The notes under the pieces are model-generated. The model made no database searches and had not been told where the DNA came from. It saw only the letters and a program-made list of their open reading frames with translations. Positions 34,195-44,297 of a stretch of 64,000 nucleotides of DNA are shown here, one piece after another. Made by a program: the position numbers and the translations under genes. The stretch is from Anaspis maculata (Eukaryota; Arthropoda; Insecta; Coleoptera; Scraptiidae): the NCBI GenBank assembly GCA_949128115.1, contig OX421967.1:23204635-23268634 (forward strand). The letters are read 5' to 3'. How positions within the stretch are numbered: the stretch's first letter is position 1; each line of letters begins with the position of its first letter.

Positions 34195-34991
34195 AACACT
34201 CAGAAACTTACACAAAGAATAGTAGTAGGTAAACGTACAGGAAATACAAAAAAAGATACAATAAAACATTCCTAGTTTTATTGTACCTCAGTTTCAGAAC
34301 GAGAACGAACAACTATCAAATGAATGCATGCTCTTCGACTGTATGAATAAACTTTTTTACTGTGTAGCGGTTCAAATGGCAGTAATATTGCAGCGAAACT
34401 GTTAACCTGACGTTTCACGACGTGAGTATCGAATCCTTGAGTTTGACTCTTCTACCCTCCAAATATCCTATAAACTTGTTGTTGAAACCCATAGAAAACC
34501 ACCAAGGCTTCTCGTTCGGTGGTTGTGTAGTTTTTTTATGCCCTCTGGCGCAACTGGCATCGCACCTACCGTGCCTAAGCACTACTAGCGTCTATTCAAA
34601 CTGTTTGACAATTTACAATGCAAACTTGAACAGAAGAATTCATCTGATTTTTCTCTTTTGTTTCAGGTACGTTTCTCGACATCACCTGGCTAAATAGTTC
34701 CTCAGGTTCTCTTTTTATTGAAGAAAAATTTGGGTGAGTACACACATGGACAAAGTCTAGGGATATTTTGTACAATAATCTCGATTTCCCATCAAAGTTA
34801 TTGAGCGAATGTTTCTAAAATAAATAGGTGGCATCTTTGAAGGTTTTGTTAAATAAGTATAAAAATGACTAGCGATAATAGCCATGACAACAATAAAGAA
34901 AAAAAAAACAAACGGAGAAGTAATAGGTTGGCTGCTTTTCATTTGTTGAACCAGGTAAGAATCAAGTTGCCAATAAAAGATCAGTTTAAAA
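34195..34991. other. Non-coding stretch
   Basis: No gene recognised. The last ~150 bp may be the 5' flank of the Tc1-like element, since TTTGAAGG and AAGTATAAAAATGA loosely match, inverted, sequence near 36065-36100. That match is too weak to call TIRs. Confidence 0.3.
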
Positions 34992-35960
34992 ATGGCTATG
35001 CCGAGACAATATTTAGCCCGGGATGAAATTCTTCGATCTGTGGGGATGTTGGAGGTTAACCAGAGACAGATGGACGTTGCGAGAGCCCTAGAGATGACAC
35101 AAAACGTCATCTCACGATTGTGGAGACGATATCGTGTCACAGGGTGGACGAACGATACAAAGGACGAGGTCATGCTACAACAGTAGTCCAAGGTTGCTAT
35201 CTGCAGCTTTTTGCGTTAAGAGCAACGACTTCGACCGCGCTTCAGCTCAGAAATCGGCTACAACATGCCCACAGGGTGACCGTGTCAACCCGAACCATCA
35301 TTAGAAGGTTGTATGAAACCAATCTCAGATCTCGACGGCCGCTAAGGTGCCAACCTCTTACTAGACATGTACTTACATGCAAGACTTGCATGGGCTCGAG
35401 CGCATAGAAATTGGCGAAATTTGGAATGGGGTCGGGTCGGCTGATTTCAGAAGAGTCTGTGTGTGGAGACGACCTGGCGACATCAATCGGTTTAGAAACG
35501 TACAGGAGGTTCACAGCTTTAGGGGTGGCACCATTATGGTTTGAGCGGGTACAGCAATAGGCAGAAGAACGCCTCTGGTTTTGGTGGAAGGCAACCTAAC
35601 TGCTGTCGCGTATCGGGCTGTCATTCTTCAAGATTTTGTGGTCCCATATGCAGCAGCAGCTGGGGAAAATTCTGTCCTCCAGAAGGACAACGCGCGCCCA
35701 CATACTGCAAAGGTTGTGATAGAATTTTTGGCGGATCATGAAATTGCGGTTTTGTCGTGGCCTGCGCAGAGCCCTGCCATAAATTCCATCGAACATGCGT
35801 GGGACATGCTCCAACGAAGGGTTCTGCGTGATGGTGCCGAATTTCATGACCGCCATCAATTGTTCGCGGCCCTTCAACGCGTCTGGTAAGATATCCCGCA
35901 GGAAGATTCCGACAACCTTATTTCGAGTACAGAGGGCAACTTTAAGTATGCCAAAGCGCT
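34992..35960 (+). pseudogene. Tc1-like transposase, frameshifted, first catalytic Asp deleted
   Basis: Three frames in succession give one Tc1-like protein. The N-terminal helix-turn-helix reads MEVN-type RQMDVARALEMTQNVISRLW and RRYRVTG. The second HTH includes VTVSTRTIIRRLYET and LRSRRPL. The catalytic part has RLAWARAHRNWRNLEWG and WRRPGDINRF, then LQKDNARPHTAKVV (second Asp) and SPAINSIEHAWDML (Glu). The segment that should carry the first Asp (T-D-E-S type, between LEWGRV and the DGR-like block near 35440) is missing, so it cannot cut DNA. A DD34E spacing of the last two residues is consistent. Confidence 0.85.
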
Positions 35961-37732
35961 GTAGAGCATTGACAACTAGCCAGAGGGGCCATACTTTGTA
36001 TTGATTCGATATTGATTAAAGTCTTCTTGTTATTGTTATTAAATTTACTCACGTTTAAATTTTGTCTTCAATTTTTATGACTTATCCTCAAAGTTTTTTC
36101 ATCAAACATCACGTATCATATCAATCGTATCATACTGACAACAATCCCATTTGGTAGTACCCACCAGTAGTACCCTGAAGTAACGACCCGGGAGTCTCAA
36201 AATAAGTTCCCAGCAATTAACTTGAACCGATGCCTCGATGGACCCGCCCGACGTTTTGATCATAATTACGCAGCCGTGAGTGGCTCGCATGACAACCATT
36301 TCCGTTCGGTAAGCATCAACCCCAAAGTTGTCCATCAAATACCTGTTCGTGTTGCTTTACACGTCGCGCTACAACCACAATGTAAAATTACGAGCAGGCG
36401 TGCGCCCTCCATTCATGTTAAATTTGGTAAAATGTGGGAATACAAATTCAATTCAACAAAATCTCTGTGTCGTGACCGCCGTGCCGGTATCGCTTTGATG
36501 ACGATTATATGATGATATTCCGGAAGACATATTTCAGAGCGTTTCCGGATTTCTGCCTCCGTTTGTCCTCCCCCCCCCCCTCCAGCTCCTATCTCCTCCC
36601 GGAATGATACGATTAATCAGGACAATGATGGTAATTGTGTTATAAGGACTCGCCCGCCGCCCTTGTAGTGCCGCCACACACCGTCTCCCATGCTGCTCGT
36701 CATCATCTTGATTGCCGTTGTTCATTTTATAGAATATTAGTTCCATTAAAGTGGCGCGCTTTGTGCCCTACCACCGTTACCAGGGAGGTTTGAAAAATTA
36801 ATTTGCATGACAAATCGGGCGCGCCGGCACAGAGCGTGGTTCACCACCACCGAATAAATCTACATCATCAGGAGCGTGCTCTGCGACTTTAATGTGGGTG
36901 GCAGCTTTAAAACTAGCTTTATAGTTACTGCTAGGAAATCAAATCGCCGGGGCTGTATGAGCTCAGCGCAATTTTCCAAACAAAAATCAGAAAGTCAGTA
37001 CAAACAGGTACTTGATGAAATCAAGCAACGTGACTTGATGGGATAAGCATTGAGTTTTGGATTGCTTATATGTCTTACCCCCAGTGATCTGAACTTCCCT
37101 GGTTTGCTTGGCTTCGCCGGACAGCAGCACGGCCTGTTTGTTCTGTGAAAGAACAATGAGAGTTAGGCAAACGAGCGTTGATCACATTCGGTCCAGTTCA
37201 CTGATGTAGGTAAACGAAGTCGTGAAAGGGTAGTTGCTACAGTGTTAGCAGTAGTGTTATCTTTACGCGGTGGTGCAGCATCGGAACCTGAAGGCGAATT
37301 CTCATTTAAGGATATTCTTAATGCCATTTGGTCCGTGAGGCGCACCGGCAACTTTTCAGAGACTTGCAGTGATGAAAACCTCCAACACAAGATTGTAAAT
37401 TGTGATGTTGTTCAAGTCGAACATTGTAAACCGCCCTTGAGCACCTACGTCTGTCGTCGTGGCCGAGTAAGATCACATTGTAACCTTGTGCTCATTGGCT
37501 ATCACGATCTGAACGTTGTGACTTGCACCGTCTCACATCTATCCCCCAACCTTCCACAAGGCCGCATTCGTTGCTCACTTTTTCAATTCTCTCAATAGTT
37601 CGATACTCGTCGCTACCGAAGAATGCCCTTTGATCTGTGCTACGTAGTGTTACCGCCCCGGCCCAGAAGGGGCGAAGCCAACGCTAGTGCCTTTTTTATA
37701 TAAGCCGACGCTTAAATGAGTCGTTCAGCAGT
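35961..37732. other. Non-coding stretch, possible conserved regulatory DNA
   Basis: No recognisable exon. From 36540 to 36860 there are dense TAAT/ATTA words (GATTAATCAGGA, GGTAATTGTG) and an octamer-like ATTTGCATGACAAAT near 36803. These resemble developmental enhancers but are not proof. A 118-codon frame at 37242-37598 (plus, no ATG) resembles nothing known. A C-run lies at about 36571-36580. Confidence 0.3.
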
Positions 37733-37931
37733 CCTGTGGTGGAACCACGAGTCCTCGACAGTTGTCGATCTCGACAGTTGTCGATCTCGACAGTTGTCGA
37801 TCTCGACAATTTCCTCATTTCTAAAGGGTGGAGGGTGCAGAGGGGAAAAGGGAAATCAAGGTGAAGGGTGTAGAGAGGAAAGGGGGATTGCCGAGATCGA
37901 CAACTGCCGAGTGCTCGTGGTTCCACTACTG
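37733..37931. repeat. 199-bp TIR element with internal 16-bp repeats
   Basis: Left end CTGTGGTGGAACCACGAG, right end the complement of CAGTAGTGGAACCACGAG. Just inside the left end are three perfect tandem copies of TCGACAGTTGTCGATC (37755-37802), followed by a partial fourth. The right side carries only one equivalent (GATCGACAACTGCCGA). The unit is itself nearly palindromic. The middle is purine-rich. A hAT-type end is plausible, but no 8-bp duplication was found. Confidence 0.6.
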
Positions 37932-39213
37932 AGCCGACACACATCGCAGCATCGACTTCGCACCGAACGTCCGCAGACGGCCTTCGCCCTGATGCTTCCC
38001 ATCCATTGTGACGGTTTGAAAAGCGTGCTCTAGGATTGATAGGAAGTCGAACAAAAAGGGAGGTTGATAAGGCTCAAAAAGTGATAGACAGAAGATTAAG
38101 CCATTTTGTAATTTATTTGAAATGAATCAGAAACCTCGGTAGCGAAGCCAAGAAAGACTTACTGGAAAGGGTCCACATCTCCACCGAGGTAAAGCGTCCT
38201 TTTGGTCTCATCTCCCTAAAAACAGGAAAATTCATGTTTCACATTAGGTTTCAAGTTTCGACGTTGAGGTTCGATTTATTTCCTTCAAGCCAAGAACAAG
38301 ACGGGTTCTGATCCCGTTTGAGTCAACGGAAGCGCCAGTAAGGGGTGCCGAGACCCGTTAGCAAGCGTGGATGCTCATCGAAGAGAAGCCGAGTTTGGGA
38401 AGCCGCACGCTTAGGAGCTGGCCCATGTCGTTCGTTTGGGCTCTACTGCGTTATACATCCACCAATCGGCTCACGGCGCAACGGGCAAGACGGCCGCTAG
38501 AATGGCCATCACCGAGAGCGGTCGGCATCACCGTGGTGCAGCTGGAGTCTGACGCTTCCCGAATGAAGCGCACTTAGTCTGTGCCGAGTGCCAGATTAGT
38601 CCACATCGGGTCTTCTGCGGACGGGGGATTTCTCAGGAGTTGCGTTCAACCCTCTACACGTGAGTCCTTTCTCCTTAATGTGCACATTGGGTAGGTGGGG
38701 CTCCTTGCGGTGTGTGTCAGAGATCTAAGCCGTAACTGGCTAGGTATATCCTGAGAAATTGTACGGTCAGCTTGTACGGAAGCAGTAAGGGCAGCTTCAC
38801 CGGGTAAAGTCTTCGAGCGCCGCGGTAGTCGTCTAGACCTTGGCGAGCCTCAGGTGTCGTTGCCATTCTCCGATAAGCTGATCTCCGATACGCTGAACAC
38901 GAGAGAGTCGATAATCTGTACGAGTCGTCTTGAGACGGACTTACCACTGCGTGTTGCCCACAAAGCACCGTCGAGTGCCTCAGAGCGGGCATTGAGCCCA
39001 ATTTTGTATATTTTTTTCTTATTTCAACCCCGATTAAAAATCCTAACCTCACAACCACGTGTTTACTTGTCGAAACGTCACCCATACGTCACCTTTCATT
39101 GTCAAAGTCGCGAACGTCAACGAACTTCCAGTGGCGTGCGGAAGCTGGAGTCCCGACTGATCAGGGGTCAGGAATAAATATTACTACTCCACCTGATTGG
39201 CGCCTGTGTACGA
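37932..39213. other. Non-coding or unrecognised stretch
   Basis: GC-richer between 38330 and 38640. Frames there have no similarity to known proteins. No RNA gene recognised. Confidence 0.3.
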
Positions 39214-39965
39214 TTGCATAAACAAACAAAAATTAAAAACATTAGCTTCCTCGACCCACGACCCAGCCACGACAAATATAGCCAGCCGGAGCAGGACGTT
39301 GATAGGAAGCAAACGTCATACCATGGCCACCTCCGCTTAACCAAAAGCATCGGCCCTTCTCGGAGCCATCCTTACGTATCAGCCGCCGAGTGGACATCGT
39401 CCGCTATCGAGACACCAGGTCTCACACCCATCGAGAGCGCGCTTTCGCCAGGGCCTCAAAGCCCCATCTCTCACCCTGGCTGCGCCTCTTTCGCCCTTGG
39501 TATCATGGCGTGCCCAACGTGGGGCTTTTCTGGAACCGTCGTTCTGGAGGAATTCATCAAGACCCTGAGCATCACCGAAGAGTCGAGCGAGAGCTGGGCG
39601 TCCCCATTCTCTTCGACGGATCCCTTTCTCGTCGCTTCAGACGACGAGTGGCGCCCAACAACAAATCAATTTCTGGAGTCAGCAGCGGCACTCAGGAACG
39701 CAACACTTCCGCCCTGGACTACCCCACGCCAGAACTAGCACCGCCGATAGTCCTCAACACCACCTCCAACGCCGACACGACACCGCCGATAGTCCTCAAC
39801 ACCACCTCCGACGCCGACACGACATCAGCTTGGGTACTTTCGCCGCCACCAGCCTGTCGCCCCGCATACGGCTGCAGGTACAAAGCATCCAAGTGTCGGC
39901 CCAGCTCAACACCAACCTCGACAATAACCTTGTTACGTCGTTTTCTGTTTCTGTCAGCTTTTTGA
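39214..39965 (+). CDS. Two overlapping unidentified ORFs before an LTR
   Basis: Two plus-strand frames overlap: 174 codons (39214-39738) and 191 codons (39390-39965). Neither begins with ATG. The second contains two 42-bp tandem copies (39739-39780 and 39781-39822, one difference) coding PPIVLNTTSNADTT and PPIVLNTTSDADTT. It ends inside the LTR that starts at 39931, as the last ORF of an LTR element often does. No domain recognised; at most one of the two frames is real. Confidence 0.25.
39739..39822 (+). repeat. 42-bp tandem duplication in an ORF
   Basis: Two adjacent 42-bp units beginning CACCGCCGATAGTCCTCAAC, differing at a single base. The length of 14 codons keeps the frame. Confidence 0.8.
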
Positions 39966-40600
39966 TACTTTGACCGATTGGGCCAGTCCAATTCTGCCTC
40001 GCCGTTTGAGCTCCCAGTATTCGGGAGTTTCCTTATCTTGCTGTGGCTGTCCTGGTGAACGAATTCCGCGTGCTTTTCTCTAATTGGCTGTAGAACAATC
40101 TGAAACTAGCGCGCCAGCCGGCAGTAGCTGATAAAAGGAAGCGACGCAGGTATTCACGTTCTTTCCGCCTCGAAATTTGTACGAGCGCTGTTAGTGTCAG
40201 TTAGGTGTCAGTGTGGGTTTTGTGCATCCACGTTTTGTCTATCAAGTGGTTTTCGAGTTTGCGTAGGTAACTCGTAAGGCAAAGGCGTAGGTCGAAACCA
40301 AAAACCGAGTGTTTTTTAGACTTGATTTGGCAACGCTGGACCGTGTAGGGTATTGAAAGCCCGAATTAGGCTTTGTTTGGCCGATTAGAGAAGCACGACC
40401 ACACCTGGCCTATCAAAAACGAAACCGACCGACATCTGAGGTAACGAAAAGAATGATTTGGTTCCTATTTTTATCATCCTCCCGGATTGGATTTGACATT
40501 GAATTGAGTGAATTATTGTAGGCTTCTACTATCGAGTTTTCTATAAATTAGATTTTTACCAACAAGATTTCTCCGAACTAGTTTTTACAAGCATTCGCTT
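39931..40600 (+). mobile_element. LTR plus leader of an LTR retrotransposon, plus orientation
   Basis: Starts TGTTACGTCGTTTTCTG, a typical LTR 5' end. It contains a TATA-like AGCTGATAAAAGGAAG (about 40128) and reaches TTTGGCAACGCTGG at 40326-40339. The latter matches the TGGCGACGCTGG primer-binding sites of insect LTR elements. The leader continues to about 40600 in parallel with the inverted copy at 41700-42195. Exact LTR 3' end not certain. No gag-pol follows in this orientation. Confidence 0.65.
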
Positions 40601-41145
40601 AATTCAAATTAACGTCACATTTGTACGCTAGTCTCTTGGTTTTGCCGTTGACATTCTTGTATCTTCTTGCTGGCGACTTTGTAAATAGCGTAATTTTTAT
40701 GGGACGAAAGGTCCCCATTTGACTTTGATAACTAGCAATTTTGCGAACAGAAAAATCCCAAATTTGAATTCCTGGGTGTTGTGCATAAAATTATTGTTAC
40801 TGGTATAAAAACTCGATAACGTTATCGCAGCTGTCGAAGTAGGTACCTATCGAGCTGCGTTAATATCAAATTGGTTTGGGTTTGTTATCTGGCTTTCTTC
40901 CGACAGTAGGTACCTGCCCCGTTCGAACCGATACCGTTCAATTGATTCTGTCTTGTGTTGAAGCCAAACCTCTCTTCCAGATCGTAATATTTCACTCATA
41001 GTGGTAATAACAGTGACTGGCAATTCCGTATATTTCATTTTTGTAAAATTAGCCAACCGGCACCTGTTCATTTCCTTTGCTTTTTGTAAATGAAATTTGT
41101 ATTCGTAATCCAAACTTTGCTTTATGTTCAGTATTGTATTAGTCA
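40601..41145. other. Junction region between the two inverted LTR segments
   Basis: No counterpart to either arm and no recognisable coding. A 99-codon minus-strand frame at 40847-41146 has no similarity. This is where the two internal regions meet. Confidence 0.3.
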
Positions 41146-41585
41146 TTACTTTGTAATATAATTATTTTGGAGCATTCGGCCCACAATACTGTGGCGCCCC
41201 GACCAACTTGAGAGACCCGGCCTTCTCCACTGATTAGCTGGCAGGCCGTCTTCCTGAATAAGACAGACCGATAGGTAAGTCGCACCGACAAAGCACGAGG
41301 CCTTTTTGGCATGCAACAGCTTAGGCTCGAGACCGCTGATGAAGGCGTCCACGCAGGTAGGCGTGCACGACGAATTTAGCCGCGCGGTTTGGAAAATCTT
41401 GCATCCACAAACCGAAACGGGCTCCACGCTGAGACGTTTCCTTCAAAGGAAAAAGTCGCTCGGGAGATGGAATGCTTTCTGGTATACGGAATCTCGCCTA
41501 GACTCGATGTATCGTTTCGGGAATCTCCCTGGTACGTAGATGACGATGAAGAAGGCTTGATGGCAAAATCTTCAGACTTCAACAC
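41146..41585 (-). pseudogene. Possible gag remnant of the minus-strand LTR element
   Basis: Downstream of the minus-strand leader, one frame reads MLKSEDFAIKPSSSSSTYQG up to DARFSKPRG. After a frame change come VDAFISGLEPKLLHAKKAS and FVGATYLSVC. A phrase like AFISGLEP is common in gag proteins, but no capsid domain or zinc knuckle is present, so the call is tentative and rests mainly on position. Confidence 0.3.
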
Positions 41586-41699
41586 ACGTGCTTGAAAACT
41601 GGATAGTTGAAAACTTAATGGTAGAAAACTCGATGGTAGAAACCTATAATAATTTACTCAACTCAGTGTCGAATCCAATACAAAAAGATGACAAAAAGG

Positions 41700-42195
41700 G
41701 GAACCAAATCATTTTTTACGTTCCCCGAGGTGTTGATCGTTTTCGTTTTTGATACGCCAGGTGTGGTCGTGCTTCTTTAATCAGCCAAACAAAGCCTAAT
41801 TCGGGCTTCCAGTACTCCAACGGTCCAGCGTCGCCAAATTAAGTCCGAAAACACTCGGTTCTGGTTTCGATCCACATAAATTCGAAAACCCCTTGGCAGG
41901 CAAATGTGGACGCACAAAACTCACACTCTTGGCGTCAGCGCTCGTGCAAATTTCGAGGCGGAAAAGAAATTGAGTACCTGCTTCTCTTCCTTTTATCAGC
42001 TTCTCCCAGCCGGCGCGCTAGTTCAAGATTTATCTTCAGCCAATCAGAGAACGCCACATGGAATTCTTCAGCCAGGACAACCATCGCAATATAACGAAAC
42101 TCCCAAATACTAGGAACTCGAACGGCGGGGCAGAATTGGACTAGCCCAATCGGTCAAAGTATCAAAAAGCAGACAGAAGCAGAAAACGACGTAAC
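41700..42195 (-). mobile_element. LTR plus leader, minus orientation (inverted partner)
   Basis: On the minus strand it starts TGTTACGTCGTTTTCTG at 42195 and runs through TTTTTGATACTTTGACCG, AAGCTGATAAAAGGAAG and CTCGAAATTTGCACGAGCG to TTTGGCGACGCTGG (41825-41838). The leader follows down to about 41620, parallel to the plus copy. Several percent divergence and a few indels separate the arms. Confidence 0.65.
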
Positions 42196-43496
42196 AGCTG
42201 CTCAAAGTTACAAACTTGATATGTCTGGAAAGTATCACTTGACGGCCCTGTGGCACGGGGTTGTATTCCATGAGGTGTGGCTGTGTGTGCTGCCAAGAAT
42301 ATAATGAAATATAAGCTTTTTGCTGGACCATGTTGCCAAGTCAACAATCCCAGAATTAAAGCAGTAAGTGCTTCTCTGAGTCCCTGACGAGAAAATGCTC
42401 AGGTGTCAGAGTCAACATATCATTCGGACCATCACTCGATGGACTTATCGGCCGGGAAATTGATGCCGCTCGAATGCAACACAACGCCGCATGAATCGAT
42501 ACGATAGCGAATATGAAGTTGTTGAAGCATGGGTCCGCATCTGTACACAATCTTTTATTGACGTTGGACTTTGAAAACAAACAAGCACAAAGTATTTCGG
42601 CGAAAGAATTCACTCATGCTTTGTCTCTTGTAATAAGTATAAAACTCGAATGAAAATGGACGGATCAAGCGTGTTTAAGCTTCTGCCATGCGAAATATCC
42701 CCTCATTTCACCACAGTTATCTATTCAGTTCCATCGCTCTTGGAATTGTAGCATCAAGAGCAGTTCATCCCGGCCTCCTTCCATGCGATGAGATAAAATC
42801 CGGGCATCGTCTCTAGATTTGTGCGAACTTATCTGCTTGAGTGGCGTTCCCTTGAAAAACTTCTTCAACCACGCGCACACGCATACACACCGCACACCTA
42901 TACACGGCATACTTTGTCGAAAGGAAGAGATCCAGAAAGTATATTTGCAACGTGAGCCAGTTGAGCACACATATAAAGGTCCGTAGTCATCGATTCCATA
43001 CAATATAAAAACGTTTAGGGGCTGCAACTCACCGAACATGGTATACAATTTCAATTTCAATTATTGATGCCTCCTGTCGAGGATGTACACGAAGTTAGAG
43101 CAAGAGTAAGCAGGGATTGAAGCGAAGGAGCGCACGCTGTCGTCGTTGATACGGAAAATTCCCCGAAGGCACGTGCTTTTCAGAAGCTCTCTATTTGCTT
43201 CGGAACCTGTGAAGTTTCAAAAGTAATTGGGAGTATTCGCATCGCGAGGTTGTAATTGAAATGAACGGAAACTTTGATAGCGGTTGAATTGGTGCTTGCA
43301 ATCTGCCTCGCCACTAGTCTACGGGTAGAGTTTGGGTCGACTAAGGGACGTCCCACGTGACCATAATAACTGAGGATGCTAATTCCCTGTGATTGCGAAA
43401 CAATTCGCCATTAGTCTGGACGTAACGCGGAAGCAACCTAGGCAAAAGTGGCAAGTGAACACATTAAAGTGAACGACAGATGAATGAGTATTTCGT
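42196..43496. other. Non-coding stretch
   Basis: No gene recognised. Minus-strand frames at 42356-42613 and 42725-43060 have no similarity. The last 60 bp may belong to the following transposase copy. Confidence 0.35.
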
Positions 43497-43982
43497 GTGA
43501 AAAAAGTTTCGTTTCGACGTTTCTCTGTGAATATGTGTGCGTGGATTACAGCTGATAGTCCTGGGGTGACGCTGCACGTTGAAGAACGCTTGAATACTGA
43601 TGTCTACATCAGAATTCTAGAAGAAGTGATGCTCGACCTGGTGTCAAGAGTTTACCCCGCTCACAATTTTATTTTGCAACAGGACAATTGCCCCGCCCAT
43701 ACGGCTCGAAGGTCAACAGGTTGGCTTGAAGGAAACAACGGAAACGTTGTTGATTGGGCAAGTTGGAGTCCATACCTAAACCCCATGGAGAACATGTGGG
43801 ATATGATCGTTCGTAAACTAGCAGAAAATCGAGTTGTAGTCCGTAACAGAAATGAGCTTCTAGATGCAATCACTGAAGCCTGGCAGACTTTACCCCAGGA
43901 TTACGATCGAAGTCTATGTCTGTCCATGAATCGCCACCTGCAAAGTGTTCTGGACTCAAATGGAGCAATGACAGAATATTAA
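43497..43982 (+). pseudogene. Tc1-like transposase, C-terminal catalytic half
   Basis: 161 open codons: SVNMCAWITADSPGVTLHVE, then LNTDVYIRILEEVML, FILQQDNCPAHTAR (second catalytic Asp) and SPYLNPMENMWDMIVRKL (catalytic Glu). It ends at TAA 43980-43982. The usual SPDLNP is changed to SPYLNP. The DNA-binding half and the region of the first Asp are absent, so the copy is 5'-truncated and dead, although its frame is intact. It belongs to a subfamily different from the copy at 35 kb (QQDNCPAH versus QKDNARPH). Confidence 0.85.
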
Positions 43983-44143
43983 TAAGCGTGATTTTGATAT
44001 TGCAAGTAACAGAATAAAAACGATTCATTGCCTTTTCTATTAACTATTCGATCAAATCAAGACACAAGTTCTTTTCCTGTTATTGCTATCCTAAGGATAC
44101 AATGACAGACAACAAGACTTGCCAGAGTACAAAATTATGCAAT
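43983..44143. other. Spacer between transposase and Foldback-like element
   Basis: AT-rich with no recognisable feature. Probably the 3' part of the transposon or single-copy DNA. Confidence 0.3.
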
Positions 44144-44159
44144 GCAAAATAGCGTGACC

Positions 44160-44297
44160 GGACAATTCGTCCCGCGGACAATTCGTAGCGGACAATTCGT
44201 CGCGGACAATTCGTCCCGCGGACAATTCGTCCCGCGGACAATTCGTCTCGCGGACAATTCGTCCCGCGGACAATTCGTCTTACGGACAATTCGTCGC
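44160..44297 (+). repeat. Left terminal array, nine 14-16-bp units
   Basis: Each unit starts GGACAATTCGT. The suffixes run CCCGC, AGC, CGC, CCCGC, CCCGC, CTCGC, CCCGC, CTTAC, CGC. The unit core GGACAATTCGTCC is itself nearly palindromic. Confidence 0.9.

Noticed and set aside
44160..44297. Short regular repeats that might suggest a CRISPR array
   Set aside because: Units of 14-16 bp follow each other without spacers, are inverted at the other end of the element, and the sequence is eukaryotic.
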